A stretch of 64,000 bases of DNA from Emergomyces orientalis (GCA_002110485.1 MOWL01000067.1:1178001-1242000); one strand, 5' to 3'. Shown: positions 11,460 through 24,146, counted from the stretch's first letter. Translations and numbers: made by a program. Notes: generated by a model not told the origin, from the sequence alone.

Positions 11460-12490
11460 TTAAAACTCTTCAGTCTGATGACCGCCCAGCCGATGAAGGT
11501 AGGGAGGAGTGCCAACACCACCATCGACACGAAGAGTGCAAAGTGGAAGATTTCCAATGGCTGTTTTTTTTTTTTGAAGCACCACGTTAGTTTCGCGTAC
11601 CCTGTTCGCAAAAAGAACATAATTCAACAAAGAGAAAGTCACGGGAATTTACATAGAGCTGGTGCTCCATCCATCTTTTCCATTCGGTCCACGTGTCGAA
11701 TCCGGATAGTTCTCCAGAGCAATAATAGTTTTGGAGGCGGGCATCCTGCCGCCTAAGTTGATCCACGGGAGTATAAATACAAGTTACGACATAGTCGCAA
11801 TTGGAAATACGCAACTCAGAATCATTGGCGACCCCGGCCCAAAGGCCGGAGAGGTAGGCGGAGACTGGTGCTCCGGAATTGACTTGTCCGAAATATAGCG
11901 TAACCGGCAACTAGCAGTATAGCTAGAAAGACCTGAGATGCTAGCTATACAAAGGAGAAGAAGAAATGGTGCTCACAAATAGCACTCCGGAAAGTACCAC
12001 TTCGTCGCTGGGCAAAATCTAGCAGTACAAGCGTTGTACCCAAGTCTGACAGAAGGCAGATACCGCCGAGTCCGCCGCGAATCGTGCGACATCCAGAGCA
12101 CCGTCTTCCGAGTGAGGACGCGAGAGGGTCATCCGCAAAGGTGATCACTCGGTCACCATGTGCTTGCTAGTTAAGCTGGCACGGACGATACTTATCGCCT
12201 TAGCTATATAATAGGGCTGTTCACCTGACTCAGCTTCTCATGCACGCTGAGGCATGCGGGGACGACACTGAGTAAGACGAACGCGACGAAAAGGGCGCAC
12301 TGAAGACCAGTGGGTATGTCATGGTGTAATCAAGAATCGACTCCGCGGCGAGAAACGAGTTCTCCGAGGCTGTGGTGATGATGGCAACGGCGGCAGCAGT
12401 GGTGGTAGGCCCAGCCGAAAGGCTACTCACAAGCAACACAAGGCACAGCAACACCAGGGGGACCACCGTCGAGTTTTCTTGGCGTCTCAA
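11460..12490 (-). other. Fragments of a possible membrane protein
   Basis: Minus-strand frames contain two strongly hydrophobic helices (around 12470-12400, LVLLCLVLLVSSL; and around 11545-11490, MVVLALLPTFIGWAVI). Between them, at about 11900-11600, lies a Trp/Cys-containing segment that looks protein-like (DTWTEWKRWMEHQ). None has an ATG and the joins are not resolved, though a candidate 40-nt intron with a CTAAC branch site precedes the second helix (about 11608-11569). The second helix leads in frame into the ATG of the coiled-coil pseudogene, so both may once have been one gene. Confidence 0.25.
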
Positions 12491-14518
12491 GAACTGACAG
12501 AAGATTGATCGTTTGAGGCGAGGATTTTCGAGTTTCGAGCGGAGACGCGAGAAAGGGGCAAAACGTTGTCAGCCAGGCCAATTTTATATTTCGTATTTCT
12601 CGCCTTTGTCTTTAACGGAACGGTAAGCTGACTAGGACTCGACTGCTTGACAGTTACGAAGACGGAAGATAAGTTAAACAGCACGTCTTCGTACTATCTC
12701 GAAATTGTCTGGTGGCTCAAGAAAGCTGGTCAAGGATAATAGAGGTAAGGGCGTGGAATGGTGAGAGGTAGGTAAAGTAGTTATTATAGCTGTTAGGCTG
12801 TGAGGGATGTGGGAAAGATTGCTTGTGAAGAAGATGATGAGTGTTTTTACAACACTAGAGAAAAAAAAGAGAAGAAGGAGAAGAAGAAGCAGAAGAAGAA
12901 ATTGTAGAGAAGTTGGGAAAGGGGTTTTTAGTGGTGTTGCTGTGTTATTCAATACCGCCCCTTTTAGCGATGTTCTGCCTGTCAGCAGGGATTTCGCTGC
13001 TCTGATGAATGCCACCAGGCAACAGACATTTCAATCAACTGTCTGATGCGTTGTTGCTTGTAGTCATCGCGATCTTTCTCTTCTTCTGGAGCACACGATG
13101 GTGAAATATAGGAGCGGATGGTTGACGGAGAGATGTTGATATCCTAGCATAGGCTGAGAGAGGAAACCCCAAGAGGGGGTAATCACCGCCAGTATTTCAT
13201 TCCTCTTATTTTCTCTATCTCATGAAGGGGCCCATTTACTTCATTTTATATACATACTTACAAGAAAGAATTTGACATGTTTCTTCTGGGTATTCTCTAA
13301 CAGGTTCCGTCTGAGAGGTGCAAGGCCACCTGTGCTAATGAAAATGGGAGAACATACCAGACAACATTTGTTTCTTGTTTGCTATTTATGACAATCAGAG
13401 CAGACAAAGAAGAGGGAAATGAGAAAAATTTTCAGAGTTTCTTCAGCATCTTCAAGTCATTGTTGTTCTCCTGTCAGAAGTTTCTTTTGATGTTTTATTT
13501 GTTTGTAGATACAAAGTTATTTTTTTAAAGCTACTCTTTCTTAAAAATAAAAAAAATCTTACAGACTATGAATAATAGAAATGAACAATTCTAAGGAGTC
13601 AGTAATTCAACATTTTCAAAGCCTGGTTCAAATACAGTTGTCATGTATATGCTATTCTCTTAATGAAAAACTGTATATACCACTTTTTTGTGCAACATTA
13701 ACTGACACATCTTGAGAAAATCAAAATGTGAAAGTGATTCTGATACAAATATCTAGTCATTTTTCACTACTAGATAGATAGTCTACAAAGAAACAGAAAT
13801 CTATATTTTATATAAAAATATTTCCATGTTATCCTACCAAAGAAAATGATTCCATTCAGCAAAAGGGGTAATCAGCAGTATCTACTCAATTACCCTCTCA
13901 GGCTGCTCGCATAAAATAGCAAACACTTTTTCAAAAGTTTCTGCTACAGTAATTCCGGCCTTCCAAACATTTAGATGTATGGAATTACTGGAAGATCACA
14001 GAATTCAACAGTTGGACTGTTCAACTGCCCTTGCTGATGATACATACCAGGGTTGGGGCATCAGATAATTACATAATCCGTGGCTCCAACTGTTGGAGGT
14101 CCCACACAAGCCCTATCCCACGTGACCCACACACACACATATATTAGCTGCCGCTAGCCACTAGATAGATAATAACGAACCAACGTTCAACCTCTCTCAC
14201 ACCAACAATCACTGCTGACCTAAGCATGCCAAGGCATCTATGATCACATCGCGACCAAATTCGGAAATTTCATAGCTTTGTTCCATTGCCCTCGATCCAA
14301 CCTTCAACCTCGTCGACGCTCGAGCTGTTCTCGTGGATATCGGTATCCGGGTGTCGTCTCACACCCCTCTTTTATATTCCCTTTGGTGCTGTTTATCAAG
14401 TACACGCCGTTGCGTGGACTGAGATACTTGTCCAATCCACTGTAAGCCCTATATGTCTGCCCGAGTACACTATGTATATGCGCCCATTCTAACTGTTATC
14501 TGAAAGTTCCCCCTGTCA
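12491..14518. other. Gene-poor, AT-rich block and Mam3 promoter
   Basis: Contains a purine microsatellite (12857-12901) and an AT-rich stretch (about 13360-13860) with no coding potential. On the minus strand around 13143-13005 a frame reads DINISPSTIRSYI followed by an acidic/basic helix. This resembles a helix-turn-helix segment but is flanked by stops. The last 400 bases are the promoter and 5' leader of the Mam3-type gene. Confidence 0.45.
12857..12901. repeat. Imperfect (GAA)n purine tract
   Basis: Poly-A followed by GAAGAAGGAGAAGAAG-like repeats on the plus strand; gives a spurious poly-Leu/Phe frame on the minus strand. Confidence 0.9.
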
Positions 14519-16913
14519 ATGTATCCGAACCAGCATGTCGCCGTACGATCAGTAACGCTGGCGGTTGCCAAGTTGCTGTTTCTCGCAATCGCGCAGTTCC
14601 CCACCATCTCTGCCTTTCCCATCCTTGGCTCCCTCCAACTACTCGACAAGCAGGAGGATGGCAAGGCTCCCGACGATCCCAGTTTGTGGCTATATCTTTC
14701 AGTAGCTGCAGCTCTGGTGATCAGTGGTGGTGCTTTCGCTGGGTTAACAATTGCGCTTATGGGCCAGGTATGTGTTCTCGGCATTTCCGATGTCAGTCTT
14801 CGCGCTATTCGATGGAGATACTCATGGTTTTTCTACACAACAGGATGAAGTCTACCTCCAGGTTATAAAAACTTCAGGCGAGGGTGCGGAAAAGAGGCAC
14901 GCCGATAAAGTGTTGAAGCTTCTGAAACGGGGTAAACACTGGGTTTTGGTTACGCTATTGCTCAGTAATGTCATCACCAATGAGACCCTCCCAATTATCC
15001 TTGATAGGTCTTTGGGAGGTGGTTGGCCAGCTGTGTTGGGCAGTACAGCACTTATCGGTATGTAACCTCCCTTCTCATGTACTGCTCTTGTTAGTGCTAA
15101 TATTCGTATAGTCGTTTTTGGCGAGGTCGTTCCCCAGTCGATTTGTGTCCGTTATGGTTTACCCATCGGAGCATGGATGGCGCCTTGCGTTCTAGTGCTG
15201 ATGTATATCATGTCACCAGTGGCGTGGCCTATAGCGAAGTTGCTCGATAGGATTCTGGGCGAAGATCACGGAACTATATATAAGAAAGCTGGACTGAAGA
15301 CTCTAGTTACGTTACACAAGAACCTAGGGCAGGCGGGAGAACAGCTCAACTCTGATGAGGTTACCATTATTAGTGCTGTCCTTGACCTGAAGGATAAGTC
15401 TGTGGGCAGCATTATGATTCCGATGGAAGACGTGTTCACTATGTCTGTCGACACAGTGTTGGATGAAAAGATGATGGATTTGATCCTGTCCCAGGGTTAC
15501 TCCCGAATTCCTATACATTCTCCGGATGAGCCGCATAATTTTGTTGGCATGCTTTTGGTGAAAATGCTTATTACTTATGATCCTGAAGACTGCAAGCTTG
15601 TGAGAGATTTTGCACTTGCAACTCTCCCCGAAACTCGTGCTGAAACTAGCTGTCTGGATATTGTCAACTTTTTCCAGGAGGGCAAGTCACATATGGTCTT
15701 GGTTTCGGAATATCCGGGTGAAGATCACGGTGCATTAGGAGTAGTTACCCTTGAGGATGTCATCGAGGAGCTTATTGGGGAGTATGTATGAAAAACCACG
15801 ACGCTCTCGAATCTCTGGCTAATACTTAATAGGGAAATTATCGATGAGTCCGATGTCTTCATCGATGTACATAAAGCCATACGTCGTATGGCTCCTGCAC
15901 CCAAGTCTCGCGTCCCGAAAGGCCATATTGTTGCAGAACCTCCACACAAACATGGGAATCTTATTGACGTATCCGAAAATCATGTAATGCCCGCAGAGCC
16001 TACAGGCAGTGAGACTCTCCCCCGCAGAAATTCTACAGCAGAGTACGGGTCACCCCCGCAGACCACATTTTATTTCCGAAAATCAGGTACCTTTGACAGC
16101 ACAGACTCCGTCGATGCTCCAATTATCAAGCGCGGCCCGACTCCCGAAATTCGCGAACATTTGAAACACCTAGGCCCTTCGAATCTCGCCAGTCGGCCAC
16201 GACAAACAAGATACCAAGCAGTTAAAATTAAGCCGGGCGAAGTGACGAGCTCTGAGCGTCAGTCTACAGTTTCCCAGCGCCGCCCATCTGAACCAAGCAG
16301 CGTTGTACCAACACGAACCCCATCCCAGGTCCGTTCAGCAGGGAAAAGCGCCAGCGATGCCGTCCTGGCCTTACAGATCTCATATGGTACAATGGGGAAA
16401 GCAACTCAATCCACCCCAGCTGCAGAGACTATAGAAGAAATAAGTACCGACAGTACAGCCACAGACACGAGCCCGCGGTATGATGGCACTTTAAAGTTGC
16501 CCGATCGAAAAACTGAAAATCCAACATCTAGCTCCACCAGCCCAAATTCACACCGTAGCAGGCGTACCAGTGCCGGCTCAGAAGGCCGAAAGATCCAAAC
16601 ACACCGTCACCGACATGGCCCAGCTCGAAGCGGCAGCATCACGGAGCAGATTGTCGATAGTAACGGCATTCGCAAGGTTATTTTGCAAACGGGTAGTGGT
16701 GCAACAACCGACGAAGATGGCGGAATCACCTCAGGTCCCAACCGAGCACATACAACTCAAGCCCTAACGTCTGCCAACGGTAGTGAAGCTCCATCGGCCA
16801 ATGATACTAGCAGTCAGATTGTGAAGAAAAAACGCCGTAGAAAGCGGAAAGGTGGCGGCTCTAAATCTACCAAGCAAGGCACTAGTGACGAAACGCAGCA
16901 TCTTCTTGGATGA
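14519..16913 (+). CDS. mam3: Mam3/CNNM-type DUF21-CBS membrane protein
   Basis: Four exons: 14519-14767, 14844-15057, 15112-15781, 15833-16913 (737 aa). All phases agree and each junction restores a conserved block. Hydrophobic N terminus (residues about 8-25) is followed by the DUF21 region: AGLTIALMGQ joined to DEVYLQV, then VVFGEVVPQS. Next come paired CBS motifs (IMIPMEDVFTM through GYSRIPIH, and GVVTLEDVIEELIGEEIIDESD). The last 340 residues are Ser/Thr-rich, low-complexity and end with a KKKRRRKRKGGGSK basic patch. The yeast orthologue Mam3 is a vacuolar membrane protein affecting metal (Mn, Co, Zn, Mg) homeostasis; animal CNNM proteins handle Mg2+. The ion is not deducible here. Confidence 0.9.
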
Positions 16914-17810
16914 TCCCATCGGTCGATATCTCCTTTCGGTGTCATTTTTTTTATTTTTATTTTTTATTCTAGTTTTGATGTTTTGCGAGACGATTGATTA
17001 CTCTGAATGAAGTTGACCTGCCCAAAATGGCGATGAATATATCATTTTCGGTTTTGCGTGTGTATTTATATTGGATTCTTTCATATACGAAGATTGGTTG
17101 CAGATTGATGAGAATCTTGCACTGTATGTTCTGTTTATGTTAGATAAATGGCATTCGGGTTTTCATTGACCATATTATGATAAAGTCTGGCATGTGCGGG
17201 TAGCTGCTACACGTTTTGTCTAGTGTCCTCGTTTTGTATGCAAATGGCCATCAAACTACCCAGGTATATAGGTAATACCTTAAGGTCTATAGCGTGTATT
17301 TTGTTCTAACATCTAAAACTACTATTTTGATGAGGTCCGGTAAGTGGATAACAGAGGTGCGAGCGGAGCGGAAAGTTCTCTCCTCCCCTAAAATGAAAAA
17401 AAGTGCATTCACGTGACACCAATTCCCCCCAATCCGCCCAGCCAAGGTGTAGCAGCGGTGATTACAAATAATACGGTGCCAGTGGGCGCGGAATAGCGCG
17501 GAGTGAGTTCTAATAATAAATCAATGGCTAGCAGTTTACGACATGCCATCTGTCTGAGTATGAAAATGGAAAATTTTGCCACTATGGTCTGTCAAGAAAG
17601 CTAGCTTGCATTGCGCTGCTCTGTGCATGGTAGCTTTACGGCAAACAACGTTAACTCAACCTTAAGTCGAAATTCATGACAGCTATCTATTGTAGTGGGC
17701 TATCTACAGATAACTATATTAACCTGCGAAAGAGTCCAACAATAAAAAAATAGCACACACATGGGTCAAGAAGATCATCAGTAACATCGGCGCTCCGCCA
17801 ATCAGACCGA
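16914..17810. other. Convergent intergenic region
   Basis: Lies between the 3' ends of the Mam3-type gene and Rei1. T-rich just after the first stop, consistent with 3' untranslated sequence. No gene seen. Confidence 0.6.
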
Positions 17811-19430
17811 TCACTGGAGGAGAGGATCCTGCAATTGAGAGTATAGTTAGTAAAATGAGCGAATGCAGTGTGAGCTCGACTAGAGATACGGGCTAAATTA
17901 GGATTACTTACCCTGAAATGCTTCTGGAAATTGCCCCTCTTATTAATGCCCCACTCATATTGTTTCTTCGCCTTTTGTTCACTCCTCCTTTCTCTAACTT
18001 CTGCCGCCTTGACTTCCCGCTTCTGGCTGTCGCTCGCACCAATCATACCAAGGCCACCCTCACCTCTCGTAACAAGTGCCCGGTTTCTCCTGGCACCAGC
18101 ATCTGTGTCATGTACGTCAGGATTCTGTGCGGTGTCCGCAATTGCCCGCTGTCGGGAAAAGCGCTCCTCTGGAGTTGGATAGTTCCGGAGATTCTGTCGG
18201 AAATATTTGAACAAAGATCGGTGTCCCGCGGTTCGTCCAGATGGGAGATGTAGCTCGTAGTCAGTATATATAGCGTCTCTGCCGTCGACAGACGATGTTG
18301 AGCTGTCCGTTTCCCATCCTTCCTCGTTGTCAACCTCCTTGACATCATCACTTGGAGACCCCGCTGCAGAGGTTGATCCGTCCTCGTCCTCGTCCTCGTC
18401 CTCGTCATCAGAATAAGTACTGGAAAAGTCGTAAAATTGCCCGACTTCGAGCATTTCGTCCTCTGTACTGAATGCAATCATGCAGTGTCCCTTATCCCGC
18501 ATGTGGGTCTGAATCGCGGCGGTGCTAGACTTGATCTTATGGCAGTATAGACACTCATTATTCTTCGTAATCTTGTCAAAGAGATATTTCAATAGGCCCT
18601 CTCCGTCAACTAAATATGCTTGTTCAGGCACAAACATGCCGTGGAACTTCCTCATATGGAAAACATTTAGTTTTACACTTGCTGAATCGTGGTTGCAAAA
18701 CATGCAGTGCGTTAACGCATAATCCTCATCATGTTCAGTTTCAGCATTGCTTGGTGATGGTTGACGAGCCCCAGCTGCCGAAGCATGAGTTGGCCTGGAT
18801 GGACGTTTCAACAGTGGATCCTCACTATCGATTGCGGTTTCTTTCATCGCGCCCACTATCTTGGAGAATTCTTCTTCTGCGGCGTATTCCTGGACGGAAA
18901 TGGTAGGGGGAGCAGCAGTGACAGGCTCTCCTGCATTGATCGGCTCTCCTAGAGAAAATGTACCACTCATTACTGAGGCAGTTTCATCATGAAGGCCTCC
19001 ATTTTTCCGTAGTTGCGCTTCCCTCGACCTATGCTTTTGACTAGCCATATGATTTTGGAACGCATTTTCGCTGAAGAATGTCTTCTGACAGGCTGCGCAT
19101 GTTTTTTCAAAGGACGCTTTGGCGGCGGCAGCGGAATTGGCGGCCTGAGCAGTAAAAACTTTTTCTGCAAATATCTCGGAAGATAGTGGGGGAAGAGATG
19201 CGACTCGACGCTTTAAATTATACCGACTAAACACAAAGTTAATATCAATGCAAAGTGGAAGGGAAAAGATATACGTACTGCCAATCACTCCGCATATGAG
19301 TTCTTTGGGCATCACTGTTTCTGAAGGCGACCTGGCATGTATTGCAAGTAAAAGGATGCGTGGCAGCTATGTTTAGAGACCCATCAGAGGTGAGTCCCTC
19401 TCCGCTGTGTCCGGCGAGTGGGGGGGTCAT
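17811..19430 (-). CDS. rei1: Rei1-type pre-60S ribosome biogenesis zinc-finger protein
   Basis: Three exons: 19430-19279, 19226-17912 and a terminal 18-nt exon 17828-17811 (494 aa). ATG at 19430 is chosen because the longer frame starts at TTG. Exon 1 gives a C2H2 finger (CNTCQVAFRNSDAQ..H..DWH) completed across the intron by HRYNLKRRVASLPPLSSE, a Rei1 hallmark. A second finger (CAACQKTFFSENAFQNHMASQKH) follows near residue 75, then C2H2 pairs with CMFCNHDS and CLYCHKIKSS, an acidic run (DDEDEDEDEDG) and a GNFQKHFR C terminus. The last intron (17911-17829) adds only DPLLQ and the stop. Rei1 is a cytoplasmic 60S maturation factor that recycles Arx1/Alb1. It is divergent with the HECT ligase gene, 473 bp between start codons. 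Confidence 0.93.
18381..18406. repeat. (TCCTCG)n coding repeat in rei1
   Basis: Hexanucleotide repeat within the rei1 reading frame, encoding alternating Asp-Glu on the minus strand. Confidence 0.9.
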
Positions 19431-19903
19431 CTTTTTGAGAAAACACGGCAAGATGTAATCTCTGATATGAAGATCCTGTAAGCAAAAATTGTTTGGGGAA
19501 TATATATATATTTTTTTTTAAAGGAAATAGACTTTGTTTCCAACGAGCCAAAAGCTGCTCTGGTTGGCGGGGATGTGCAGTCTTTATACCGTTTATCGAA
19601 TTTCAAATCAAAGTTGAATATTTTTCAAATGCATAACTCGAAGAGGCAAAACTCGGCTGCGTGGCTAATGACGTTGTGCTGGGTTGACAGTACAATACGC
19701 AGATTACCGCTGACTGTGGCACTAGCTTCTTGGCAGTTTTGTAACTCGTTGACGCAGAGCCTCGTTTGGTTGTTCTCAACCATCCTTCGAGCATAAATCA
19801 TTCCAGAGGCGAACTTGTTCCTTTGCGACAGCAACGCTACACGCTCTCTACCACATACGCTCGTATCGTTATCGCACTCAGATATGACACGCACTGTTAC
19901 AAC
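19431..19903. promoter_or_regulatory. Divergent promoter region rei1 / HECT ligase
   Basis: 473 bp separate the two divergent ATGs. It contains an AT run followed by T/A homopolymers (about 19500-19525). Location implies promoters for both genes; no specific operator was identified. Confidence 0.5.
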
Positions 19904-22900
19904 ATGACTAGGCTGCGGGGAGGCTCTGGGAGCCTGCCAGACTCGGGGCCAACCGTTGGTGAAAGGGGACTCTACCATCCATCGAAGCTCCCCGCCGGCG
20001 CCCCGGAGGTGCTGACCAAAAATACTATCGCTGTGACAGAGCCCGCTCAAGTATTGCCATGGAATAAAGACAAGCGCCAGAGAGACTTCAATCTCCTTGT
20101 TAAAAGGTTTGTTTGTTTGTTTGTTTGTTTGTTTGTTTACCCTCGACACCAGCGCTGTCTGTATTGGCGCTTTAACTCACGGCTCCCGTTATAGGTACAA
20201 AAACCAGCTACTCTACGGCTGTCAGGACCCGTTCTGCACCACCCCTACGTGTTTTAGTTATCGCAGGAGAGTCGCGGATGCCCCTCTTCGCAGGTTTACC
20301 GAACTCAGCGCTCGAACAGTTGCGTGCTATTTAGCTAGCCAGGACAACCCGGAAAGAGGCTTGTGCCGTAATACCCCAGCCACCAACTCGGATTTCCTCT
20401 CGGGAGAAGGAACCCGCCGACATAGGAGACGGTCATACGAAGCATCCCAACAGAATGTCAAGTTCGCCTCCGACGTTCAAAGTTGCAATAATGCGGAAGA
20501 TAACAGCGCGCCAGGGAAACCAGCGGTTGATACGTTGCACAAGTCGCAGCGCGGGAATAATGGAGCAACTTCGAAATCTACGGAAGGGAACGAGAAGCCA
20601 AGTTCTCCTCAGGGTGAAGAAGGTAAAGAACCGCCGAGATTAAAAGATCCGAAGTCGTTTACACAAAATCTTTTCGACACCCTTTCATTGCGCATGGTTG
20701 AATGGCTACCATTGCGAAGATCCCCTGACGCCTTTGATGCCACTTCAACTAGCCCCAACGATGACGGTGCCTCGCCATCCAAGTCTCCGGAAATTGAAAC
20801 GCCAGGTAGAGTCCATGAACATCCAAATAGCCCAAAACGCAATGGTCGGCAGAAGCAGATCGTTCCGCAACCGAGTATCAAGTCCCGACCGCAAAGTTTT
20901 GCATCACCCAACCCCAACCCACAGCCGACGGCAGTCGAAGTAAAAATTCCCGGACAGCCCGTAAAGCGCTTATCCCTTGGTGAAATGGAACATCGGAAAC
21001 AACCGTCGAAAGCATTTACTGAGGACAAGATACGTTCTGAACGCAAAACCACTCGAAAAGTATCGTCGCATCATACTCCGTCAAACCAAGCCTCTCGAGC
21101 CCAGCAATCTCCGCCCCCTTTAAAGCCCCGACCACAAAAACATAAAAATGCAAATGGCGATGTATGCAACCCTTACAAACCCGAGCAAAAGCGACATAGG
21201 CGTGTCTCGTGGGATGGCTCCCGGGGACCAAAGAAGTCGACACAGGCTGAGTGCGACAACAACCAGGTATCGATAGACTGTACCATACAACACTCACGCT
21301 CTCCAACTAGTGGTCCCGAAATTCTGGTATCCAATGATTCCAACCCCAGCAAACAACTTAAACCCCAGCAAATTCAGACCCTATCTCACTTATCAAAGCA
21401 AATAGTGACTGGGTTAGAGACGTTAATGTTTGAAAATGATGAAGATAGAGACGAGTGGAATGAGGAAATGTCAGAATTAGAGTCTCGCGGATACTCTGAA
21501 CCTTGGGATTGGCAGTATGCGACTCCTCGCCAGCGCGAGGTGTTCCCGTTTGTCACCCAGAGCATATTTTTCGTTCTGAGCAGCCCGCGCCAACTTCTTC
21601 AATCTTTTCGAAAGGATCCTTCATCACCAGCGGAAACTAAGGGTTGGGAGAATGTGGGCAGTCTGGATATCGAACAGCTAGAAGACTCGTTTCGGACTCT
21701 GTATCGCATATGTCCTTGGGAAACTACACTACATAGCTTGTGGACTTCTCTCGAGAAGCTATTTGTTCCGCCGACGGAATTTTCCTCACCCGGGCCGCAT
21801 GTTCTCCCTGTCCGATGGTCCACTTCATCCGGCCATATTTCGAAACGTGGACTTCCTTCGCCATGTAATACCGACTCGCCTGAAGATTACATATCTGACG
21901 CCGATGCAGCTTACATTTCGGTTGTCGCCCTTCTTGCTTTAGCAAGTTCTATCCCTCCAACTGACTCGAAAACGTGGGAAGCTGTTCGCCATCTCCGCTC
22001 TTCAGGTACCGTTTTACCCGATGCTGAAATGAGAAAGCATTCTCGATCTACCAGGAGATCGTTAGTGGCCATTTCAGAAAAGTTTGAGCATGACCTCGCC
22101 CTCCGATTAGTAAATCGCCTAGTTCGAGTGGTTTCTGCGCGTTTGGCGTTCCATGAAATCTCGAAAGCTCAAACAACCAACATCCACGATATTGAGCGAC
22201 AAGAGAAACATGACTTTACATCTCTCATTTTACGCACTCTCCGTGATTGTTCCAAGACGAATGGACAACCTTCTCAAACATTCCCTTCTTCTTTGCACGA
22301 CGAGCGACCTACCAACTCTCATATGATAGCTGTGGAATGGCTGCGGAGTCTCTTACTGAAAGAATGGGACGGAAAACCCGAAATGGCCAAGTCCGGTGCC
22401 GCTGGAGGCGCTTTGCAACTCCTTGCATCAATGTATAAAGAACGCTTTAGACTGGGTTTACAGCCTGAAGACTTCCATACATCTTTTCTTTCTGAGCGGT
22501 TAGACCCCACGGAAATGCCAGTTGAATGGCTCGGAATTCTTCCAAATAACCGAACAGTGCATCTTTTATCATATCCCTTCTTATTTCCTCCGTCCGCTTT
22601 AGTGATATATTTCCGAGCTATCAACTATTCTAACATGTCCAAGTCATATGAAGCTGCAATGACCACCTCACGACATGTTACTCAGCCGGCATTCTCGAGT
22701 ATCATACCGATCGATGACGATGTTAGCCTGCTTGCAAGATTAAAAACATCCATCTCGACTTATTTGGTTCTAGTTGTACGCCGTGATAATGTTCTTACCG
22801 ATGCTCTTGACCAACTATGGAGGCGGGAGAGACGTGAGCTGATGCGACCCCTTAAAGTTCAAATGGGTATGGATGAAGGAGAGGAAGGTATCGATCACGG

Positions 22901-24146
22901 TGGCGTCCAGCAAGAATTTTTCCGTGTAGCTCTTGCAGAGGCTTTGGACCCATTTTATGGGATGTTTACCATGGATATGCGAACTCGTATATCTTGGTTT
23001 CAACCATGTTCGATGGAACCCTTGTACAAGTTCGAGTTATTGGGGTTATTGATGTCCCTTGCAGTTTATAACGGCCTGACACTTCCAGTTAATTTCCCGA
23101 TTGCATTATATAAGAAATTGCTGGGTTTGAGAGTTAAGACACTCGATGATATCCGCATTGGCTGGCCGGAGCTTGCGAAGGGTTTGGGTGAGCTGTTATC
23201 TTGGGGCGATGGTGATGTCGGTGACATCTTCATGAGGACCTATGAATTTAGTTTCGAAGCGTTTGGAAACTTCATGACTGTCGATATGGAGAAGATCGAT
23301 CGCAATGAACCATGGCCTGCTCTTGAGCGGCCAGCTTGGGAGAGGAAAAAGCGCGGATCATATAGCCGACAATCATTGTCAGGAAAATCAAACCACCCTA
23401 AACACTTTGATGATAACATATCGATGCTCCGCGAACCTGCCGATGGAGCTTCTGCATTTAAGCGAGACGGAGTGCTTTCAGGAATACTGAAAGGGGCTTC
23501 ATCAAGAACATATAAAGCTACACCACCCTCTCCTCCACAGGAGGCCGCTTTGGTCACGAACGCGAATCGAGAACGCTTTGTCAAAGATTATATTTTCTGG
23601 TTGACAGATAAATCGATCCGTCCGCAGTATGAAGCGTTCGCTCGCGGTTTCTATACGTGTCTAGATCGAACGGCCCTATCAATATTTACTCCGGAAGCGT
23701 TGAAGACTGTCATTGAAGGGATCCTGGAGATTGACATCAAAGAGCTTGAGCACCATACCCGGTACGAAGGTGGCTTCGAGCCTGATCACCGTGTTATCCG
23801 CGACTTTTGGGCCATCGTGAAGCGATACCCGCAGACAAGAAAGCGCCAGCTGTTGGAGTTCGTCACGGCTAGTGATAGAGTACCGGTTAACGGCGTTTCT
23901 AGTATCATGTTCGTGATTCAGAGGAATGGTACTGGAGATACCGTATGTACCTCGCTATTCCTTCTTTTTATATATTTTTTATATCGTGCTTGGGATATGC
24001 AGAGAAGCTAATCAATAATACAGCGTCTTCCGACTAGCCTGACATGCTTTGGCAGGCTCCTGCTGCCCGAGTATTCCACCCGAGCCATTCTCGAGGAAAA
24101 ACTGGAAAAAGCTCTCGAAAACGCTAGAGGGTTTGGCGTCGCCTAA
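19904..24146 (+). CDS. hul4: AZUL-HECT E3 ubiquitin ligase (UBE3A/Hul4-like)
   Basis: Three exons: 19904-20106, 20195-23942, 24024-24146 (1357 aa). ATG at 19904 (MTRLRGG). Exon 1 ends in LLVKR and intron 1 removal gives RYKNQLLYGC, beginning an AZUL zinc finger (residues about 68-125, Cys-rich: YGCQDPFCTTPTCFSYRRR ... RTVACYLASQ ... GLCRNTP). A disordered Ser/Pro/Lys-rich middle follows. The HECT domain occupies roughly the last 370 residues, with VQMGMDEGEEGIDHGGVQQEF, LYKFELLGLLMSLAVYNG and the C lobe. The catalytic cysteine is in LPTSLTCFGRL at about residue 1325, encoded wholly by the last exon; the protein ends EKALENARGFGVA. HECT ligases accept ubiquitin on this Cys before transfer to substrate. 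Substrates are unknown. Confidence 0.93.
20107..20138. repeat. (GTTT)n microsatellite at a 5' splice site
   Basis: Eight GTTT units starting exactly at the predicted first base of HECT-ligase intron 1; the splice donor is GTTTGT, part of the repeat itself. Confidence 0.9.

Noticed and set aside
12674..13015. 113-codon minus-strand frame with poly-Leu
   Set aside because: Starts at GTG and owes its length to a GAA microsatellite on the other strand.
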